From positions 1,167 through 40,197 of the forward strand of contig PLWQ01000008.1 in the NCBI GenBank assembly GCA_003165595.1: DNA of 39,031 bases. Reading direction: 5' to 3'. This document shows positions 23,418-32,635 of this stretch, one piece after another. The translations under genes were made by a program, and so were the position numbers. The DNA comes from Fibrobacterota bacterium (lineage in GTDB: Bacteria > Fibrobacterota > Chitinivibrionia > Chitinivibrionales > FEN-1185). Position 1 is the stretch's first letter, and the number at the start of each line of letters is the position of its first letter. The notes beneath the pieces were generated by a model. It worked only from the letters and a program-made list of their open reading frames with translations. It did not search any database and was not told where the DNA came from.

Positions 23418-23865
23418 TCGCAACTACCTCAGCTTTCCCTTTTGCTTTTTCGATTTTCTCACGAGCCGATTTTGAAAATGAGTCGGCCTTCACCGTGATG
23501 CTCTTTGCGCAGTCGCCGTTACCCAGGATCTTGACAGGGGCTGTTTTCGAATGAATGAGGCCGTTGTCGAACAGCCATTGGGCCGTGACTTCCTTGTCCT
23601 GCGGTTCCATCTTCACGATGGCCCCAAGATTGACAACTTGGAACCGTTTCTTGAAGACGCTTACAAATCCGCGTTTGGGAATCCTGCGGGTGAGGGGCGT
23701 CTGGCCGCCTTCGAAATACAGCTTTTTCTTTGTGCCGGACCGCGAGCCCGCGCCCTTGTGGCCGCGACCTGCGGTCTTCCCGTTGCCCGATCCTTCGCCG
23801 CGACCGCGGCGCTTGGTATCCCGGGTAGAACCTTCGGCGGGCCGGAGTTCGTTGAGTCTGAACAT
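23410..23865 (-). CDS. rplO: 50S ribosomal protein L15
   Basis: 151 residues. The Gly/Arg-rich N-terminal arm KRRGRGEGSGNGKTAGRGHK threads into 23S rRNA; the globular C-terminal part includes GFVSVFKKRFQVVNLGAI. Length is normal. Two bases separate it from rpmD and its end overlaps secY. Confidence 0.97.
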   Translation of the reverse strand: MFRLNELRPAEGSTRDTKRRGRGEGSGNGKTAGRGHKGAGSRSGTKKKLYFEGGQTPLTRRIPKRGFVSVFKKRFQVVNLGAIVKMEPQDKEVTAQWLFDNGLIHSKTAPVKILGNGDCAKSITVKADSFSKSAREKIEKAKGKAEVVASA

Positions 23866-23867
23866 AG

Positions 23868-24062
23868 TTAGTTGCCTTCCTTGACTTCTTCAACTTTGAC
23901 AAGATGCTTGACGACATTGATCATGCCGCGCAGCGCCGGCGAGTCGTCGTACACCCTTGCATGCCGTATCCGCCGCAGGCCGAGCGCCTTAAGCGTCCGC
24001 TTTTGCGACTTGATGTTCCCGATATCGCTCTTTACCTGCTGAATTCTCAGTTTCTTTGCCAT
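23868..24062 (-). CDS. rpmD: 50S ribosomal protein L30
   Basis: 64 residues: [40 protein letters not shown], then a short helical end. This is the short bacterial L30 with its standard ferredoxin-like fold. AGGAAA closely precedes the ATG. It sits between rpsE and rplO as usual. Confidence 0.96.
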   Translation of the reverse strand: MAKKLRIQQVKSDIGNIKSQKRTLKALGLRRIRHARVYDDSPALRGMINVVKHLVKVEEVKEGN

Positions 24063-24072
24063 GGTTTCCTGC

Positions 24073-24582
24073 CTACGACTGCTGAACCGCCACCTGGCGG
24101 AGTTGGTTGATCTGGTCCCGTGTCTTGAGACGAAGCAAACCGTTCATGGTTGCTTTCACTACATTGTGCGCGTTGGTTGTGCCGATGCACTTTGTAAGGA
24201 TGTTGTGAATGCCCACCAGTTCGAGCACGGCGCGCGCCGGCCCTCCCGCGATCACGCCGGTACCCGGCCCCGCGGGCTTGAGAAGGATCCTGCCGGCGCC
24301 GAATTTACCCACGATTTCGTGGGGAATGGTGCCGTGAACCACGCTCACGGTGCAGAGGTTCTTCTTGGCGTTTTCGACGGCCTTGCGTATCGCATCGGTG
24401 ACGTCGTTTGCTTTTCCCATGCCGATGCCGACTGTGCCGGCCGAATCTCCAACGGCGACAAGCGCGTTGAACCCGAACCTGCGTCCGCCCTTGACCACTT
24501 TTGCGACCCTGGTGACCGCAATGAGCCTGTCAACGAGCTTCGATTCTTCGCCGCCGCCGGTTATTTTTCCTTCGTGATCCAA
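24073..24582 (-). CDS. rpsE: 30S ribosomal protein S5
   Basis: 169 residues starting at TTG 24582, with AAGGGG 8 bases upstream. The double-stranded-RNA-binding-like domain has [19 protein letters not shown] and [20 protein letters not shown]; the C-terminal domain contains [20 protein letters not shown]5 acts in decoding accuracy and mRNA unwinding. No ATG gives a complete N-terminus. Confidence 0.97.
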   Translation of the reverse strand: MDHEGKITGGGEESKLVDRLIAVTRVAKVVKGGRRFGFNALVAVGDSAGTVGIGMGKANDVTDAIRKAVENAKKNLCTVSVVHGTIPHEIVGKFGAGRILLKPAGPGTGVIAGGPARAVLELVGIHNILTKCIGTTNAHNVVKATMNGLLRLKTRDQINQLRQVAVQQS

Positions 24583-24606
24583 CTGAGGTCCCCTTTCGTC
24601 AATGCT

Positions 24607-24975
24607 CTAAAACTGCAAACCTTTTTTGCGCGCCGCTTCGGCCAGCGCTTTGACGCGGCCGTGGTAGGCATATCCTTTTCTGTCGAAAACGACTTTGTCG
24701 ACGCCCTTTTCCTTTGCCTTTTCGGCCACGAGTTCTCCCACCAGCCTGGCAACATCGGTCTTGGAGGTCTTGGCCTTGTCGGTGATCTTGCCGACGATGT
24801 CCTTGGACGTGCTGCCGGTCTGGACGAGGGTTTTCCCGGTGATGTCGTCGACGATCTGCGCATATATATGGCTAAGGCTTCTTCTCACGCACAGTCTGGG
24901 CCGTTCCGATGTTCCCGCGATCTTCTTGCGAATCCGCTGGGCCCGCTTCTGCCGTTTATCCAATTTCTTGTTCAT
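24607..24975 (-). CDS. rplR: 50S ribosomal protein L18
   Basis: 122 residues. The basic N-terminus ([20 protein letters not shown]) is followed by [20 protein letters not shown] and a [20 protein letters not shown] end, all standard. L18 binds 5S rRNA with L5. AGGAAAG precedes the ATG. Confidence 0.97.
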   Translation of the reverse strand: MNKKLDKRQKRAQRIRKKIAGTSERPRLCVRRSLSHIYAQIVDDITGKTLVQTGSTSKDIVGKITDKAKTSKTDVARLVGELVAEKAKEKGVDKVVFDRKGYAYHGRVKALAEAARKKGLQF

Positions 24976-25018
24976 AACGCTTTCCTGGTCTCCACGTAAT
25001 GTGTATCAACAACCCGGT

Positions 25019-25558
25019 TTACTTGCCTGCGGCCTTGCCCACCTTGCGGCGGACGTGTTCGTCGAGATACCTGATTCCCTTGCCCTTGTACGGCTCGGGA
25101 CCCCGGATGAGGCGGATGTCGGCGGTAACCTGTCCGACTGTCTGTTTGTCAATCCCTTCCACGATGATTCTCGTGGCGGTCTCGGTTCTGAAGCTGATGC
25201 CGCTGAGAGGCTGAATGAGGACCGGATGGGAATAGCCGACCGCGATGTTGAGATCCTTGCCCTTCATCTCGGCCTTGTAACCAACGCCCTGGATGTCCAG
25301 CGTCTCCCGGTAGCCGGTGGTCACGCCTTCTACCATGTTGGCAATGAGCATCCTCCACAGGCCCCACACGGACTTGGACAAACGGTCTGCGATATCGCCG
25401 GTGCATTGGACCGCGTCGTTTTCAACAGCGACTTTGATTCCGGGATGGACCGTCTTTGTGAGCGAGCCCTTGGGCCCCTTGACGGATATTTTCTGGCCGT
25501 CTATTTTGACTTCGACTCCCTTGGGAATCGGGACCGGTTTTTTACCTATGCGAGACAA
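25019..25558 (-). CDS. rplF: 50S ribosomal protein L6
   Basis: 179 residues from TTG 25558, with AGGGGAG 8 bases upstream. SRIGKKPVPIPKGVEVKIDG opens the first L6 repeat, LNIAVGYSHPVL lies in the second, and the conserved GPEPYKGKGIRYLDEHVRRK closes the protein. L6 lies near the factor-binding site. A heptad-repeat spacer separates it from rpsH. Confidence 0.97.
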   Translation of the reverse strand: MSRIGKKPVPIPKGVEVKIDGQKISVKGPKGSLTKTVHPGIKVAVENDAVQCTGDIADRLSKSVWGLWRMLIANMVEGVTTGYRETLDIQGVGYKAEMKGKDLNIAVGYSHPVLIQPLSGISFRTETATRIIVEGIDKQTVGQVTADIRLIRGPEPYKGKGIRYLDEHVRRKVGKAAGK

Positions 25559-25579
25559 AGAAAAACTCCCCTATTAAAA

Positions 25580-25657
25580 GTTCCAGATTCCAAATTCCAG
25601 ATTCCAAATTTGCAGCCGCACTCGTCTGTTCTTGGCTTTCAACTTTGAACTTTAAAC
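25580..25657. repeat. heptad-phased AT-rich spacer element, copy 2
   Basis: Between rpsH and rplF, GTTCCAG-ATTCCAA-ATTCCAG-ATTCCAA (25580-25607) is followed by a short GC-richer link and then by CTTTCAA-CTTTGAA-CTTTAAA (25636-25656). The design matches the element at 21768-21850: a block of ATTCCAR heptads, a link, then AACTTTN heptads. It is non-coding. Confidence 0.65.
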
Positions 25658-25667
25658 TTCCTTGTGC

Positions 25668-26060
25668 TCACCAGACAGTGCCGACGACTTCGCCGCCGAT
25701 ATTGAGCTTCTTGCAATCCGCATCGGTCATGAGGCCTTTGGAAGTGGAAACAATTGCGATTCCCATGCCGCTCATGACGCGGGGAACTTTTGCCACCTTG
25801 GCATAATTGCGAAGCCCGGGCGTACTCACCCGGCGCAGCCCCTGTATCGCGTTTTGCATTTTTTCATCGTACTTGAGGAGAATTTTGATGACTCCCTGCC
25901 CGCCGTCGTCGACAAACGCGTATTTGGCAACGAAGTGGTTTTCGAAAAGCAGTCGCGTCACTTCCTTCTTGATGTTCGACGCAGGAATGCTCACCGTTCT
26001 CTTCTTCGCCTGAATGGCGTTCCGTATCCTTGTAAACATGTCAGCAATCTGATCCGTCAT
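25668..26060 (-). CDS. rpsH: 30S ribosomal protein S8
   Basis: 130 residues: TDQIADMFTRIRNAIQAKKR at the N-terminus and STSKGLMTDADCKKLNIGGE near the C-terminus are diagnostic. S8 binds 16S helix 21 and in many bacteria represses the spc operon. The length and the position after rpsN are standard. Confidence 0.98.
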   Translation of the reverse strand: MTDQIADMFTRIRNAIQAKKRTVSIPASNIKKEVTRLLFENHFVAKYAFVDDGGQGVIKILLKYDEKMQNAIQGLRRVSTPGLRNYAKVAKVPRVMSGMGIAIVSTSKGLMTDADCKKLNIGGEVVGTVW

Positions 26061-26108
26061 GCCTTATTCCCCTTCACTACCGCGTTTTCGACGTTGAAGA
26101 ACCGAAAA

Positions 26109-26294
26109 TTACCAGCTCGCCTTAACCACGCCGGGTATCAAACCGCTCAGCGCCATTTGCCTGAAGCAGATCCTGCACAGGCCGAAACGGCGAAGGTATC
26201 CGCGCTGTCGTCCGCACCGCCGGCAACGATTGTATTTTCTGGTCTTGAACTTCGCAGGTTTCCTGCATTTTTCCATCATCGCTTTTCGTGCCAC
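26109..26294 (-). CDS. rpsN: 30S ribosomal protein S14, zinc-binding short form
   Basis: 61 residues starting at GTG 26294 with AGGAGA upstream. The zinc motif CRRC (24-27) and CRIC (40-43) marks the short type Z protein. Its C-terminus ([15 protein letters not shown]) is standard. The C+ form agrees with zinc-type S4 and L36 in the same block. Confidence 0.97.
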   Translation of the reverse strand: MARKAMMEKCRKPAKFKTRKYNRCRRCGRQRGYLRRFGLCRICFRQMALSGLIPGVVKASW

Positions 26295-26321
26295 TATCGA
26301 CTCTCCTGTAGATGAATGACC

Positions 26322-26885
26322 TTACTTCCGAAACGGCATACCCATTTCTTCGAGCAACGCAAGTCCCAACTCGTCCTTGCCGGCCGTGGTGCATATGCAG
26401 ATGTCCATACCGGCAATATTGGTTATCTTGTCGCGGTCGACCTCGGCAAACACGATCTGTTCTTTGATTCCCAGCGTGTAATTGCCGTGCCCGTCGAACG
26501 ATTTCCGGGATATGCCCTTGAAGTCGCGGATACGGGGCATGGTAATCGACACCAGCCGGTCGAAGAATTCGTACATCCGTTCACCGCGCAGGGTCACCTT
26601 TGTGCCGATGGGAAGATTCTTGCGCAGCTTGAAATTGGATATCGCCTTCTTCGCCTTGGTGACGACGGGTTTCTGGCCGCTGATGTTCTGCAGCACCGCT
26701 ACCGCTTCGTCAATGAGCTTGGAATCCTGTACCGCCTTGCCGACGCCCATGTTAAGCACGATCTTTTCCAGCCGGGGCACCTGCATGACGTTTTTCAGGC
26801 CATACTTGGTCATGAGCGCGGGGATCACCTGTTTCTGGTAGAATTCCCGCATGCGTGATAGTGTCTTTTTTTTGTCGGGGCTCAA
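26322..26885 (-). CDS. rplE: 50S ribosomal protein L5
   Basis: 187 residues from TTG 26885, which overlaps the rplX stop in TTGA and has AAGGAG 8-9 bases upstream. ATG 26852 ([20 protein letters not shown]) is the alternative and agrees better with typical L5 N-termini, but lacks an [22 protein letters not shown] and [20 protein letters not shown] are family hallmarks. L5 binds 5S rRNA and contacts P-site tRNA. Confidence 0.96.
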   Translation of the reverse strand: MSPDKKKTLSRMREFYQKQVIPALMTKYGLKNVMQVPRLEKIVLNMGVGKAVQDSKLIDEAVAVLQNISGQKPVVTKAKKAISNFKLRKNLPIGTKVTLRGERMYEFFDRLVSITMPRIRDFKGISRKSFDGHGNYTLGIKEQIVFAEVDRDKITNIAGMDICICTTAGKDELGLALLEEMGMPFRK

Positions 26886-27199
26886 TCGATCAACTCCTTA
26901 GCCTTTTTGGAAAATCTTACCCTTTTCCCTGTGTCAAGAATCCGCATTCCAACCCTGGTGGCCTTGCCCGTTTTTGGGCACAAAAGCATAAGGTTGGAAA
27001 GGTGGATGGATGCCTCTTTTTCGATTATCCCGCCCTGCTGCACCTTGCGGCTGGGCTTCGTATGACGCTTCACCATGTTCTTCGCTTCGACCAGGGCACG
27101 ATTCTTCCCGGTGAGCACCTTGATGATACGTCCCGTTTGTCCTTTATTATCTCCCGACACGATCATTACCGTGTCGTTCTTCTTCAAGCGTAACGGCAT
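26882..27199 (-). CDS. rplX: 50S ribosomal protein L24
   Basis: 105 residues with a KOW motif near the start ([20 protein letters not shown]) and [20 protein letters not shown] in the middle. L24 starts 50S assembly on 23S domain I. The stop overlaps the TTG of rplE by four bases, indicating translational coupling. Confidence 0.97.
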   Translation of the reverse strand: MPLRLKKNDTVMIVSGDNKGQTGRIIKVLTGKNRALVEAKNMVKRHTKPSRKVQQGGIIEKEASIHLSNLMLLCPKTGKATRVGMRILDTGKRVRFSKKAKELID

Positions 27200-27217
27200 A
27201 GCCAGTTTTCTCCCTTG

Positions 27218-27586
27218 TTACAGCACTTCCGGTGCAAGCGACACGATGCGCATGAACTGCTTATCGCGCAGCTCCCGCGCAACGGGCCCAAAAATACGCG
27301 TGCCGCGAGGCTCGTTTGTATCGTTAATGAGAACGGCTGCGTTGTCGCTGAACCTGATGAACGTGCCGTCGTTGCGGCCCCATTCTTTGGTGGTGCGAAC
27401 GATCACCGCGCGCGCCACTTCGCCTTTCTTGACCGCGGCGTTCGGAAGCGCGCTCTTGACTGCTACTATAATGACGTCGCCTACGTAGGCGTACCGCCGC
27501 CTCGTTGCCCCAAGGATCCTGATGCACTGCACCTGCTTGGCCCCGGAGTTGTCGGCGACATTGAGTCTGGTTAGAACCTGAATCAT
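27218..27586 (-). CDS. rplN: 50S ribosomal protein L14
   Basis: 122 residues, highly conserved: [40 protein letters not shown] and a [13 protein letters not shown] block. L14 forms an inter-subunit bridge. GAGGAC precedes the ATG. A 118-base spacer with GC-rich hairpins separates it from rpsQ. Confidence 0.98.
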   Translation of the reverse strand: MIQVLTRLNVADNSGAKQVQCIRILGATRRRYAYVGDVIIVAVKSALPNAAVKKGEVARAVIVRTTKEWGRNDGTFIRFSDNAAVLINDTNEPRGTRIFGPVARELRDKQFMRIVSLAPEVL

Positions 27587-27704
27587 TGTGTCCTCATCAT
27601 GCTGATATACAAAACCGCACTCTGTTGCATCTGTTAACTATCGGCGCCCTCTCCGAAGAAGCGCCGTCGCTCCGATTTCTGCGCGCCCCTGCGGGGGCCG
27701 GGGG

Positions 27705-27962
27705 CTACTTCGCTTTTGTAAGTATCTCGCTGACGCGCCACCGCTTGGTTTTGGACATCGGACGCGTCTCCACGATGTTTACGATATCGCCCATGCCGCA
27801 TTCGTCCTTTTCGTCGTGCGCCACATATTTCTTGTTCTTGCGGATGACCTTGCCGTACTGAGTGTGGATATAGCTTCTCTCCACGCTCACGATGACCGTC
27901 TTGTCCATCTTGTCGCTGATGACGACGCCGACTCGAGATTTCCTCATGTTCCGATCTTCCAT
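27705..27962 (-). CDS. rpsQ: 30S ribosomal protein S17
   Basis: 85 residues, an OB-fold protein: [63 protein letters not shown] 27962 is chosen because AGGGGA lies 4-5 bases upstream; ATG 27947 would remove five residues. S17 binds the 5' domain of 16S rRNA. Confidence 0.97.
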   Translation of the reverse strand: MEDRNMRKSRVGVVISDKMDKTVIVSVERSYIHTQYGKVIRKNKKYVAHDEKDECGMGDIVNIVETRPMSKTKRWRVSEILTKAK

Positions 27963-27970
27963 GTGTTCCC

Positions 27971-28195
27971 CTACTTCGCTGGTTCTTTAGGCGCCGCTGT
28001 TTTTTCGCTGCGTTTTTTTTCGGTGAGCACGGTTTGCGCGCGCGCGATGTCCTTGCGAACGATCCTCAGGCGGAGCGGATTTGAAAGCTGCCCCAATTTT
28101 GCCTGAAACCGCAGATTGAAAATTTCCTCTTCGAGACTCGCCGCCTTTTCCGAAAGCTCTTTGACCGACAATTGCCGTAGCTCGTGTGTCTTCAT
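27971..28195 (-). CDS. rpmC: 50S ribosomal protein L29
   Basis: 74 residues. Two long helices with [20 protein letters not shown] and [20 protein letters not shown] are diagnostic. L29 lies beside the peptide exit tunnel near L23. The last 12 residues ([10 protein letters not shown] end) are a small Lys/Ala/Pro tail like those on L17 and Fba. Confidence 0.97.
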   Translation of the reverse strand: MKTHELRQLSVKELSEKAASLEEEIFNLRFQAKLGQLSNPLRLRIVRKDIARAQTVLTEKKRSEKTAAPKEPAK

Positions 28196-28204
28196 GGTAT
28201 GGTC

Positions 28205-28615
28205 CTACTCTTCTATCTCGATAAAACGCGTGAGGATGGGGAGCTTGTGCGACGCGAGACGGATTGCGTCTTTCGCGACATCGGCCTTGACCCCCGCCAT
28301 CTCGAACATCACCGTTCCCGGCCTGACAACCGCAACCCACCCTTCGGGAATGCCTTTGCCTTTTCCCATTCGTGACTCAGCCGGATGTTTGGTATACGGC
28401 TTATCGGGAAACACGCGAATGAATATCTTGCCTCCGCGCTTGAGATAGCGCGCCATGGCGATACGCGCGGCCTCTATTTGCTTGCTGTCGACCCAGCCCG
28501 GCTGAATCGATTGCAGCCCGAATTCGCCGAATGCAAGCGTGTTGCACCTGGTGGCCTGCCCTCTCATGCGGCCTCGCTGCTGCTTTCTCCACTTTACTTT
28601 CTTGGGCGCTAACAT
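28205..28615 (-). CDS. rplP: 50S ribosomal protein L16
   Basis: 136 residues: [61 protein letters not shown]16 organises the A-site tRNA region of the 50S. AGGGAGGAT precedes the ATG. Confidence 0.98.
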   Translation of the reverse strand: MLAPKKVKWRKQQRGRMRGQATRCNTLAFGEFGLQSIQPGWVDSKQIEAARIAMARYLKRGGKIFIRVFPDKPYTKHPAESRMGKGKGIPEGWVAVVRPGTVMFEMAGVKADVAKDAIRLASHKLPILTRFIEIEE

Positions 28616-28627
28616 TGTGTATCCTCC

Positions 28628-29302
28628 CTACGCGGCGCGCGCGGCTTCTTTCTGTTTTGGGGCGTTATTCTCCATGCGGTTGATGACTTCGCCCTTGCAA
28701 ATCCACACCTTGACTCCGATGCACCCGTAGGTGGTCATCGCGGTTGACGAGGCATAATCAATTAATGCGCGCAGAGTGTGAAGGGGAACGCGGCCTTCCT
28801 TGAACATTTCCCTGCGGGCGATTTCCGCACCGTTGAGCCTCCCGCTGACCCCGATTTTTATTCCCTCGGCCCCCATCCTGATGGCCGTTGCAATCGCCTT
28901 CTTGATGGCCTTTTTGTACGACACGCGCTTTTCGAGCTGCCGCGCGATGTTGTCGCCCACGAGCTGGGCGTCCATTTCCGGTTTCTTGACTTCCTTTATG
29001 TTAATCTGAATCTCTTTCTGGGTAAGGTGCTGGAGTTCACCCTTGAGACGTTCGACCTCCTCGCCTTTCTTTCCTATGACGATACCCGGACGCGACGTGT
29101 GGATGGTGACCGTGACGCGCTTCGCGGTTCTCTCTATCTCGATAAACGAGATGCCGCCATGGTCAAGCCGTTTCCTGAGATAGTTCCGGATAAGGAGATC
29201 TTCGTAAATATAGTCGGCAACCTTATCTTTGGTGAACCAGTTAGAAATCCAGGTTCTTGTGATGCCAAGCCTTAGTCCGACCGGATTCGTTTTCTGACCC
29301 AA
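28628..29302 (-). CDS. rpsC: 30S ribosomal protein S3
   Basis: 224 residues from TTG 29302, three bases after rplV, with an SD-like GGGGGT inside the rplV end. [20 protein letters not shown] is the standard start, the KH domain contains [18 protein letters not shown], and the C-terminal domain [20 protein letters not shown] lines the mRNA entry tunnel. Confidence 0.97.
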   Translation of the reverse strand: MGQKTNPVGLRLGITRTWISNWFTKDKVADYIYEDLLIRNYLRKRLDHGGISFIEIERTAKRVTVTIHTSRPGIVIGKKGEEVERLKGELQHLTQKEIQINIKEVKKPEMDAQLVGDNIARQLEKRVSYKKAIKKAIATAIRMGAEGIKIGVSGRLNGAEIARREMFKEGRVPLHTLRALIDYASSTAMTTYGCIGVKVWICKGEVINRMENNAPKQKEAARAA

Positions 29303-29305
29303 CTG

Positions 29306-29656
29306 TTACCCCCTTACATTCGACACGATAACTTTGATGTGACACATTCGCTTGAGTATCCGGTAGGCCCGGCCCTGCGCGCGCGGCCGGAACCGCTTGA
29401 GCGTCGGCCCGACTCCCACTTGTATTTCCTTGATAAAAAGTTCGTCGACATCGACATGGGCCTCGGCATTCTTATGTTGTAAATTGGCCACCGCCGACTT
29501 GATCACCTTCGAGAAATCCTTGGCAACAGCCTTTCTGATGCCGAATTCGAGGAGGCTCAGCGCCTCGCCCACCATCTTGCCGCGCAGTTCGTCGGCAACG
29601 AGACGTGATTTTCTCGCGGTTTTTCGAAGATATTTACAGGTTGCTACTGCTTCCAC
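29306..29656 (-). CDS. rplV: 50S ribosomal protein L22
   Basis: 116 residues from GTG 29656, with GGGAGGA upstream. RKTARKSRLVADELRGKMVG and the long hairpin VGVGPTLKRFRPRAQGRAYR, which reaches the exit-tunnel constriction and macrolide site, are clear. Confidence 0.97.
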   Translation of the reverse strand: MEAVATCKYLRKTARKSRLVADELRGKMVGEALSLLEFGIRKAVAKDFSKVIKSAVANLQHKNAEAHVDVDELFIKEIQVGVGPTLKRFRPRAQGRAYRILKRMCHIKVIVSNVRG

Positions 29657-29693
29657 AATTGTTCCTCCCAGAACTCAGGACACGTTTTTGGCG

Positions 29694-29996
29694 CTATGCC
29701 GCTGCCGGCGCTACTTCTGCAACTTTATCAGTCTTGATATGGCCGCTGTGTCCCCGAAAGGTCCGGGTCGGAGAAAACTCTCCGAGTTTGTGGCCGACCA
29801 TGTTTTCGGTGACGTACACCGGAATGAACTTATTCCCGTTGTGAACGGCAAAGGTGAGCCCGACGAATTCGGGCAGAATGGTTGACCGCCGGGACCACGT
29901 CTTGATGACTTTCTTTTGTCCGGACGTGTTCATCTCCGTTACTTTCTTTGCGAGATGACCGTCGATAAAAGGACCCTTCTTAATTGAGCGCGCCAT
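29694..29996 (-). CDS. rpsS: 30S ribosomal protein S19
   Basis: 100 residues: [61 protein letters not shown]19 with S13 forms the 30S head near the A site. A 96-base spacer with two hairpins precedes it. Confidence 0.98.
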   Translation of the reverse strand: MARSIKKGPFIDGHLAKKVTEMNTSGQKKVIKTWSRRSTILPEFVGLTFAVHNGNKFIPVYVTENMVGHKLGEFSPTRTFRGHSGHIKTDKVAEVAPAAA

Positions 29997-30042
29997 GTGA
30001 TTTCCTTACGATTCCTGTTGTTGCGTTTCCGTACCCATCCGA

Positions 30043-30082
30043 CTCCCTGCGGGAGCGGTTTTTGTGTCCCCTCAGGGGGACA
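30043..30082. repeat. two adjacent hairpins in the rpsS-rplB spacer
   Basis: CTCCC/GGGAG (30043-30055) is followed on the plus strand by GCGGTTTTTG, then TGTCCCC/GGGGACA (30065-30082) follows. On the plus strand, antisense to the operon, the first hairpin with its T run resembles a terminator. In the operon sense neither hairpin has a T tail, so they are unlikely to end the ribosomal transcript. Confidence 0.5.
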
Positions 30083-30092
30083 GGGGGAAAAC

Positions 30093-30920
30093 CTATTTCG
30101 TTCTCCGGCTGATAATGTACTTGCTTGTAAGATTCTTCTTGGTTCTGGTCTTGAGGCCCTTTGCCTTCTGGGCCCACGGCGACATCGGGTGATTGCCGCC
30201 CTTGGATTTTGCCTCGCCGCCGCCCATCGGATGATCGACCGGATTCATGGCGACGCCGCGAACGTGCGGCCGTATGCCGAGCCAGCGTTTGCGTCCCGCG
30301 GAGCCTAACACCACGTTCATGTGCTCGATGTTGCTCACCTGACCGATTGTCGCGACGCAGCGCTCGCGAACATTGCGGATCTCGCCCGAGGGAAGCCGCA
30401 GCTGCACCATGTTGTTTTCGCGCGCCACGATCTGGGCGTATGCCCCGGCGCTCCGGACGATCTGGCCGCCCTTGCCTTCCTTGAGCTCGACGTTGTGCAC
30501 CATGGTCCCAGAGGGAATATTGACAAGAGGCATGCAGTTGCCTTCGGCTATCTCGGTGGTCTCACCGGCCGACACCTTCATGCCGACCTTCATGTTTGTG
30601 GTGGCGAGAATATACCGGCGCTCGCCGTCGATGTACTTGACAAGAGCTATGAAGCACGTCCGGTTGGGATCGTACTCGATTGTTTCGACGACCCCGGCGA
30701 TATCGCGCTTGTTCCGCTTGAAATCGATGATGCGGTAATACTTTTTCGATCCGCCGCCCCGGTGCCGCACGGTCATGTGACCATCGGCGTTGCGGCCGCC
30801 CATTCTTTTCTTGGCGACGCACAGCGGCTTGTACGGCGAGTCCGTTGTCAGCAGCGAATAGTCGATGCTTGTCTTGTACCGAAGGACCGGTGTAAGCGGC
30901 CTGTATGACTTGAGTGGCAT
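30093..30920 (-). CDS. rplB: 50S ribosomal protein L2
   Basis: 275 residues, standard. The N-terminal PLKSYRPLTPVLRYKTSIDY is followed by KKRMGGRNADGHMTVRHRGG and IEYDPNRTCFIALVKYIDGE. RGVAMNPVDHPMGGGEAKSK contains the conserved histidine needed at the peptidyl transferase centre. GGAG precedes the ATG. Confidence 0.98.
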   Translation of the reverse strand: MPLKSYRPLTPVLRYKTSIDYSLLTTDSPYKPLCVAKKRMGGRNADGHMTVRHRGGGSKKYYRIIDFKRNKRDIAGVVETIEYDPNRTCFIALVKYIDGERRYILATTNMKVGMKVSAGETTEIAEGNCMPLVNIPSGTMVHNVELKEGKGGQIVRSAGAYAQIVARENNMVQLRLPSGEIRNVRERCVATIGQVSNIEHMNVVLGSAGRKRWLGIRPHVRGVAMNPVDHPMGGGEAKSKGGNHPMSPWAQKAKGLKTRTKKNLTSKYIISRRTK

Positions 30921-30978
30921 AGTTTCTCCGTACTATCTATCTTCTGTACTTGAATCCTGTTAATCCGGTGAATCCCGG

Positions 30979-31269
30979 TTACACTTCCCCGAACTTGCTG
31001 ATGGTCTGGCCCGCAGCCAACTTGACTATTGCCTTTTTCCAATCCGAACGGTAACCCGCGGATTTGCCCACCCGTTTGAACTTTCCCTGCACCACCATGG
31101 TGTTTACCGAGAGCACCGAAACACTGAACAGTTTTTCCACCGCCGCCTTGATCTGCGGCTTTGTTGCCGTCAGCAGAACCTCAAACACGTATTTGTTCTG
31201 GGAGGTTCTGAGCTGGGTGTTCTTCTCGGTAATGGAAGGATAACGTATTATTGAATGATGGTTAATCAC
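30979..31269 (-). CDS. rplW: 50S ribosomal protein L23
   Basis: 96 residues from GTG 31269; the longer open frame on the 5' side lies inside rplD and is not coding. IIRYPSITEKNTQLRTSQNK, KYVFEVLLTATKPQIKAAVE and VNTMVVQGKFKRVGKSAGYR are typical. L23 is the exit-tunnel docking site for trigger factor and SRP. Its GTGA start overlaps the rplD stop by four bases. Confidence 0.96.
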   Translation of the reverse strand: MINHHSIIRYPSITEKNTQLRTSQNKYVFEVLLTATKPQIKAAVEKLFSVSVLSVNTMVVQGKFKRVGKSAGYRSDWKKAIVKLAAGQTISKFGEV

Positions 31270-31895
31270 AGTGCTACGGCCTCCTCGATCTTCTTGACGA
31301 TCTCTTCGGACCCGAATACTATTGCATCGTTGTTGAGCACATCGTAGGCGTTGATTTCGGAAACCGGTTTCACCGTCAGGTTCTTGATGTTTCTCCCCGA
31401 AAGATACACGTTCTTGCTCGCCAGGTCGATAACGAGAAGGATTCTCTTTCCGCTGAGCGAAAGCGCATCGATCATGGAAGCGACGGTTTTTGTCTTGGGC
31501 GCATCGCAGGTAATGCCCGACACTACGGATATCTTCTCTTCCTTCGCCCGCGCCGACAGGGCGGAGGTGAGCGCGATCCTGCGCATCGTCTTGGGAATCG
31601 AACGATAGTAGTCCCGGGGAGAAGGCCCAAACGCCTTGCCGCCGCGAACCCACAGGGGTGAGGTATTGGAGCCGGCGCGGGCATTGCCCGTGTGCTTCTG
31701 CTTCCACGGCTTGCGGCCGCCGCCGCTCACTTCGGACCTGCCTTTTGTCTTGGCGGTTCCCTGGCGCTGATTCGCGAGGTACGTCTTGACAACAAGGTAC
31801 ATCACCTGCTCGTTGACAGCTGCGTTAAAAACGCTGTCGGCAAGGTCTATGTCGCCTTTTACTTTTCCGTCCTGAGAATAAACTTTGGCTTTCAT
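31266..31895 (-). CDS. rplD: 50S ribosomal protein L4
   Basis: 209 residues. The extended loop contains GTAKTKGRSEVSGGGRKPWK and GNARAGSNTSPLWVRGGKAF, which reaches the exit tunnel. In E. coli L4 represses the S10 operon; whether it does so here is unknown. The stop overlaps the rplW start. Confidence 0.97.
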   Translation of the reverse strand: MKAKVYSQDGKVKGDIDLADSVFNAAVNEQVMYLVVKTYLANQRQGTAKTKGRSEVSGGGRKPWKQKHTGNARAGSNTSPLWVRGGKAFGPSPRDYYRSIPKTMRRIALTSALSARAKEEKISVVSGITCDAPKTKTVASMIDALSLSGKRILLVIDLASKNVYLSGRNIKNLTVKPVSEINAYDVLNNDAIVFGSEEIVKKIEEAVAL

Positions 31896-31919
31896 GTGTA
31901 CTGCGCCTTTACAAACCTG

Positions 31920-32564
31920 CTATTTTGTGATGATCTTGTTGATAAACACGATTCCCTTGTTTGGTCCGGGCACCGCGCCCTTGATAAGAACCAGGCCCGC
32001 TTCCTTGTCCAGAGCCACCACCTCAAGGTTTCTGACGGTCACCTGCTCGTTGCCGTAGTGACCTTCCATGCGGAGGCCTTTCCAGACGTGACCGGGCGTG
32101 GTGTTTGCGCCCGACGATCCGCGAATGCGGTGCGCCTTGCAGCCGTGCGTTTCGCGGCCGCGCTGAAAATTGTGACGTTTGATGCCGCCCGTAAAGCCGC
32201 GGCCCTTGGTAATTCCGACAACATTGACAAACTTGATGTTATCGAGCACCTCCACGCCGATTTTCTGTCCCGGCGTGACTTTCTCCTCTGGTGAATCCAG
32301 GTCGAATTCCTTGACCACCCGCGTGGGCACCGAATTGTGCTTCTTGAAATGTCCGGCGAGAGGCTTGGTAACCTTCTTATCGGACACGACGTCGAAGCCG
32401 AGCTGCACCGCGCTGTAGCCGTCGATCTCAACGGTCTTCACCTGGTGCACCACATTGGCGCCGGCCTGAATCACGGTGATCGGGATATACTTACCCGAGT
32501 CCGCCGCGAACATCTGGGTCATCCCGATTTTCTTGCCAATTATTCCTTGCATTTTGGTACCCAT
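31920..32564 (-). CDS. rplC: 50S ribosomal protein L3
   Basis: 214 residues. MQGIIGKKIGMTQMFAADSG begins the fold, and KGRGFTGGIKRHNFQRGRET with the methylatable Gln region and AHRIRGSSGANTTPGHVWKG follow. ATG 32564 adds four residues; ATG 32552 matches the family start better. Neither has a strong SD. Confidence 0.96.
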   Translation of the reverse strand: MGTKMQGIIGKKIGMTQMFAADSGKYIPITVIQAGANVVHQVKTVEIDGYSAVQLGFDVVSDKKVTKPLAGHFKKHNSVPTRVVKEFDLDSPEEKVTPGQKIGVEVLDNIKFVNVVGITKGRGFTGGIKRHNFQRGRETHGCKAHRIRGSSGANTTPGHVWKGLRMEGHYGNEQVTVRNLEVVALDKEAGLVLIKGAVPGPNKGIVFINKIITK

Positions 32565-32635
32565 TGTATGTTTGTATATATCGTTTGTCTAGTTCCAGAT
32601 TTCTGACCTCACCCCATCACCCTGGCCTTCGGCCA

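Noticed and set aside
27587-27704. GC-rich hairpins in the rpsQ-rplN spacer as a terminator
   Set aside because: No T tract follows in the operon direction, and transcription must continue into rplN.
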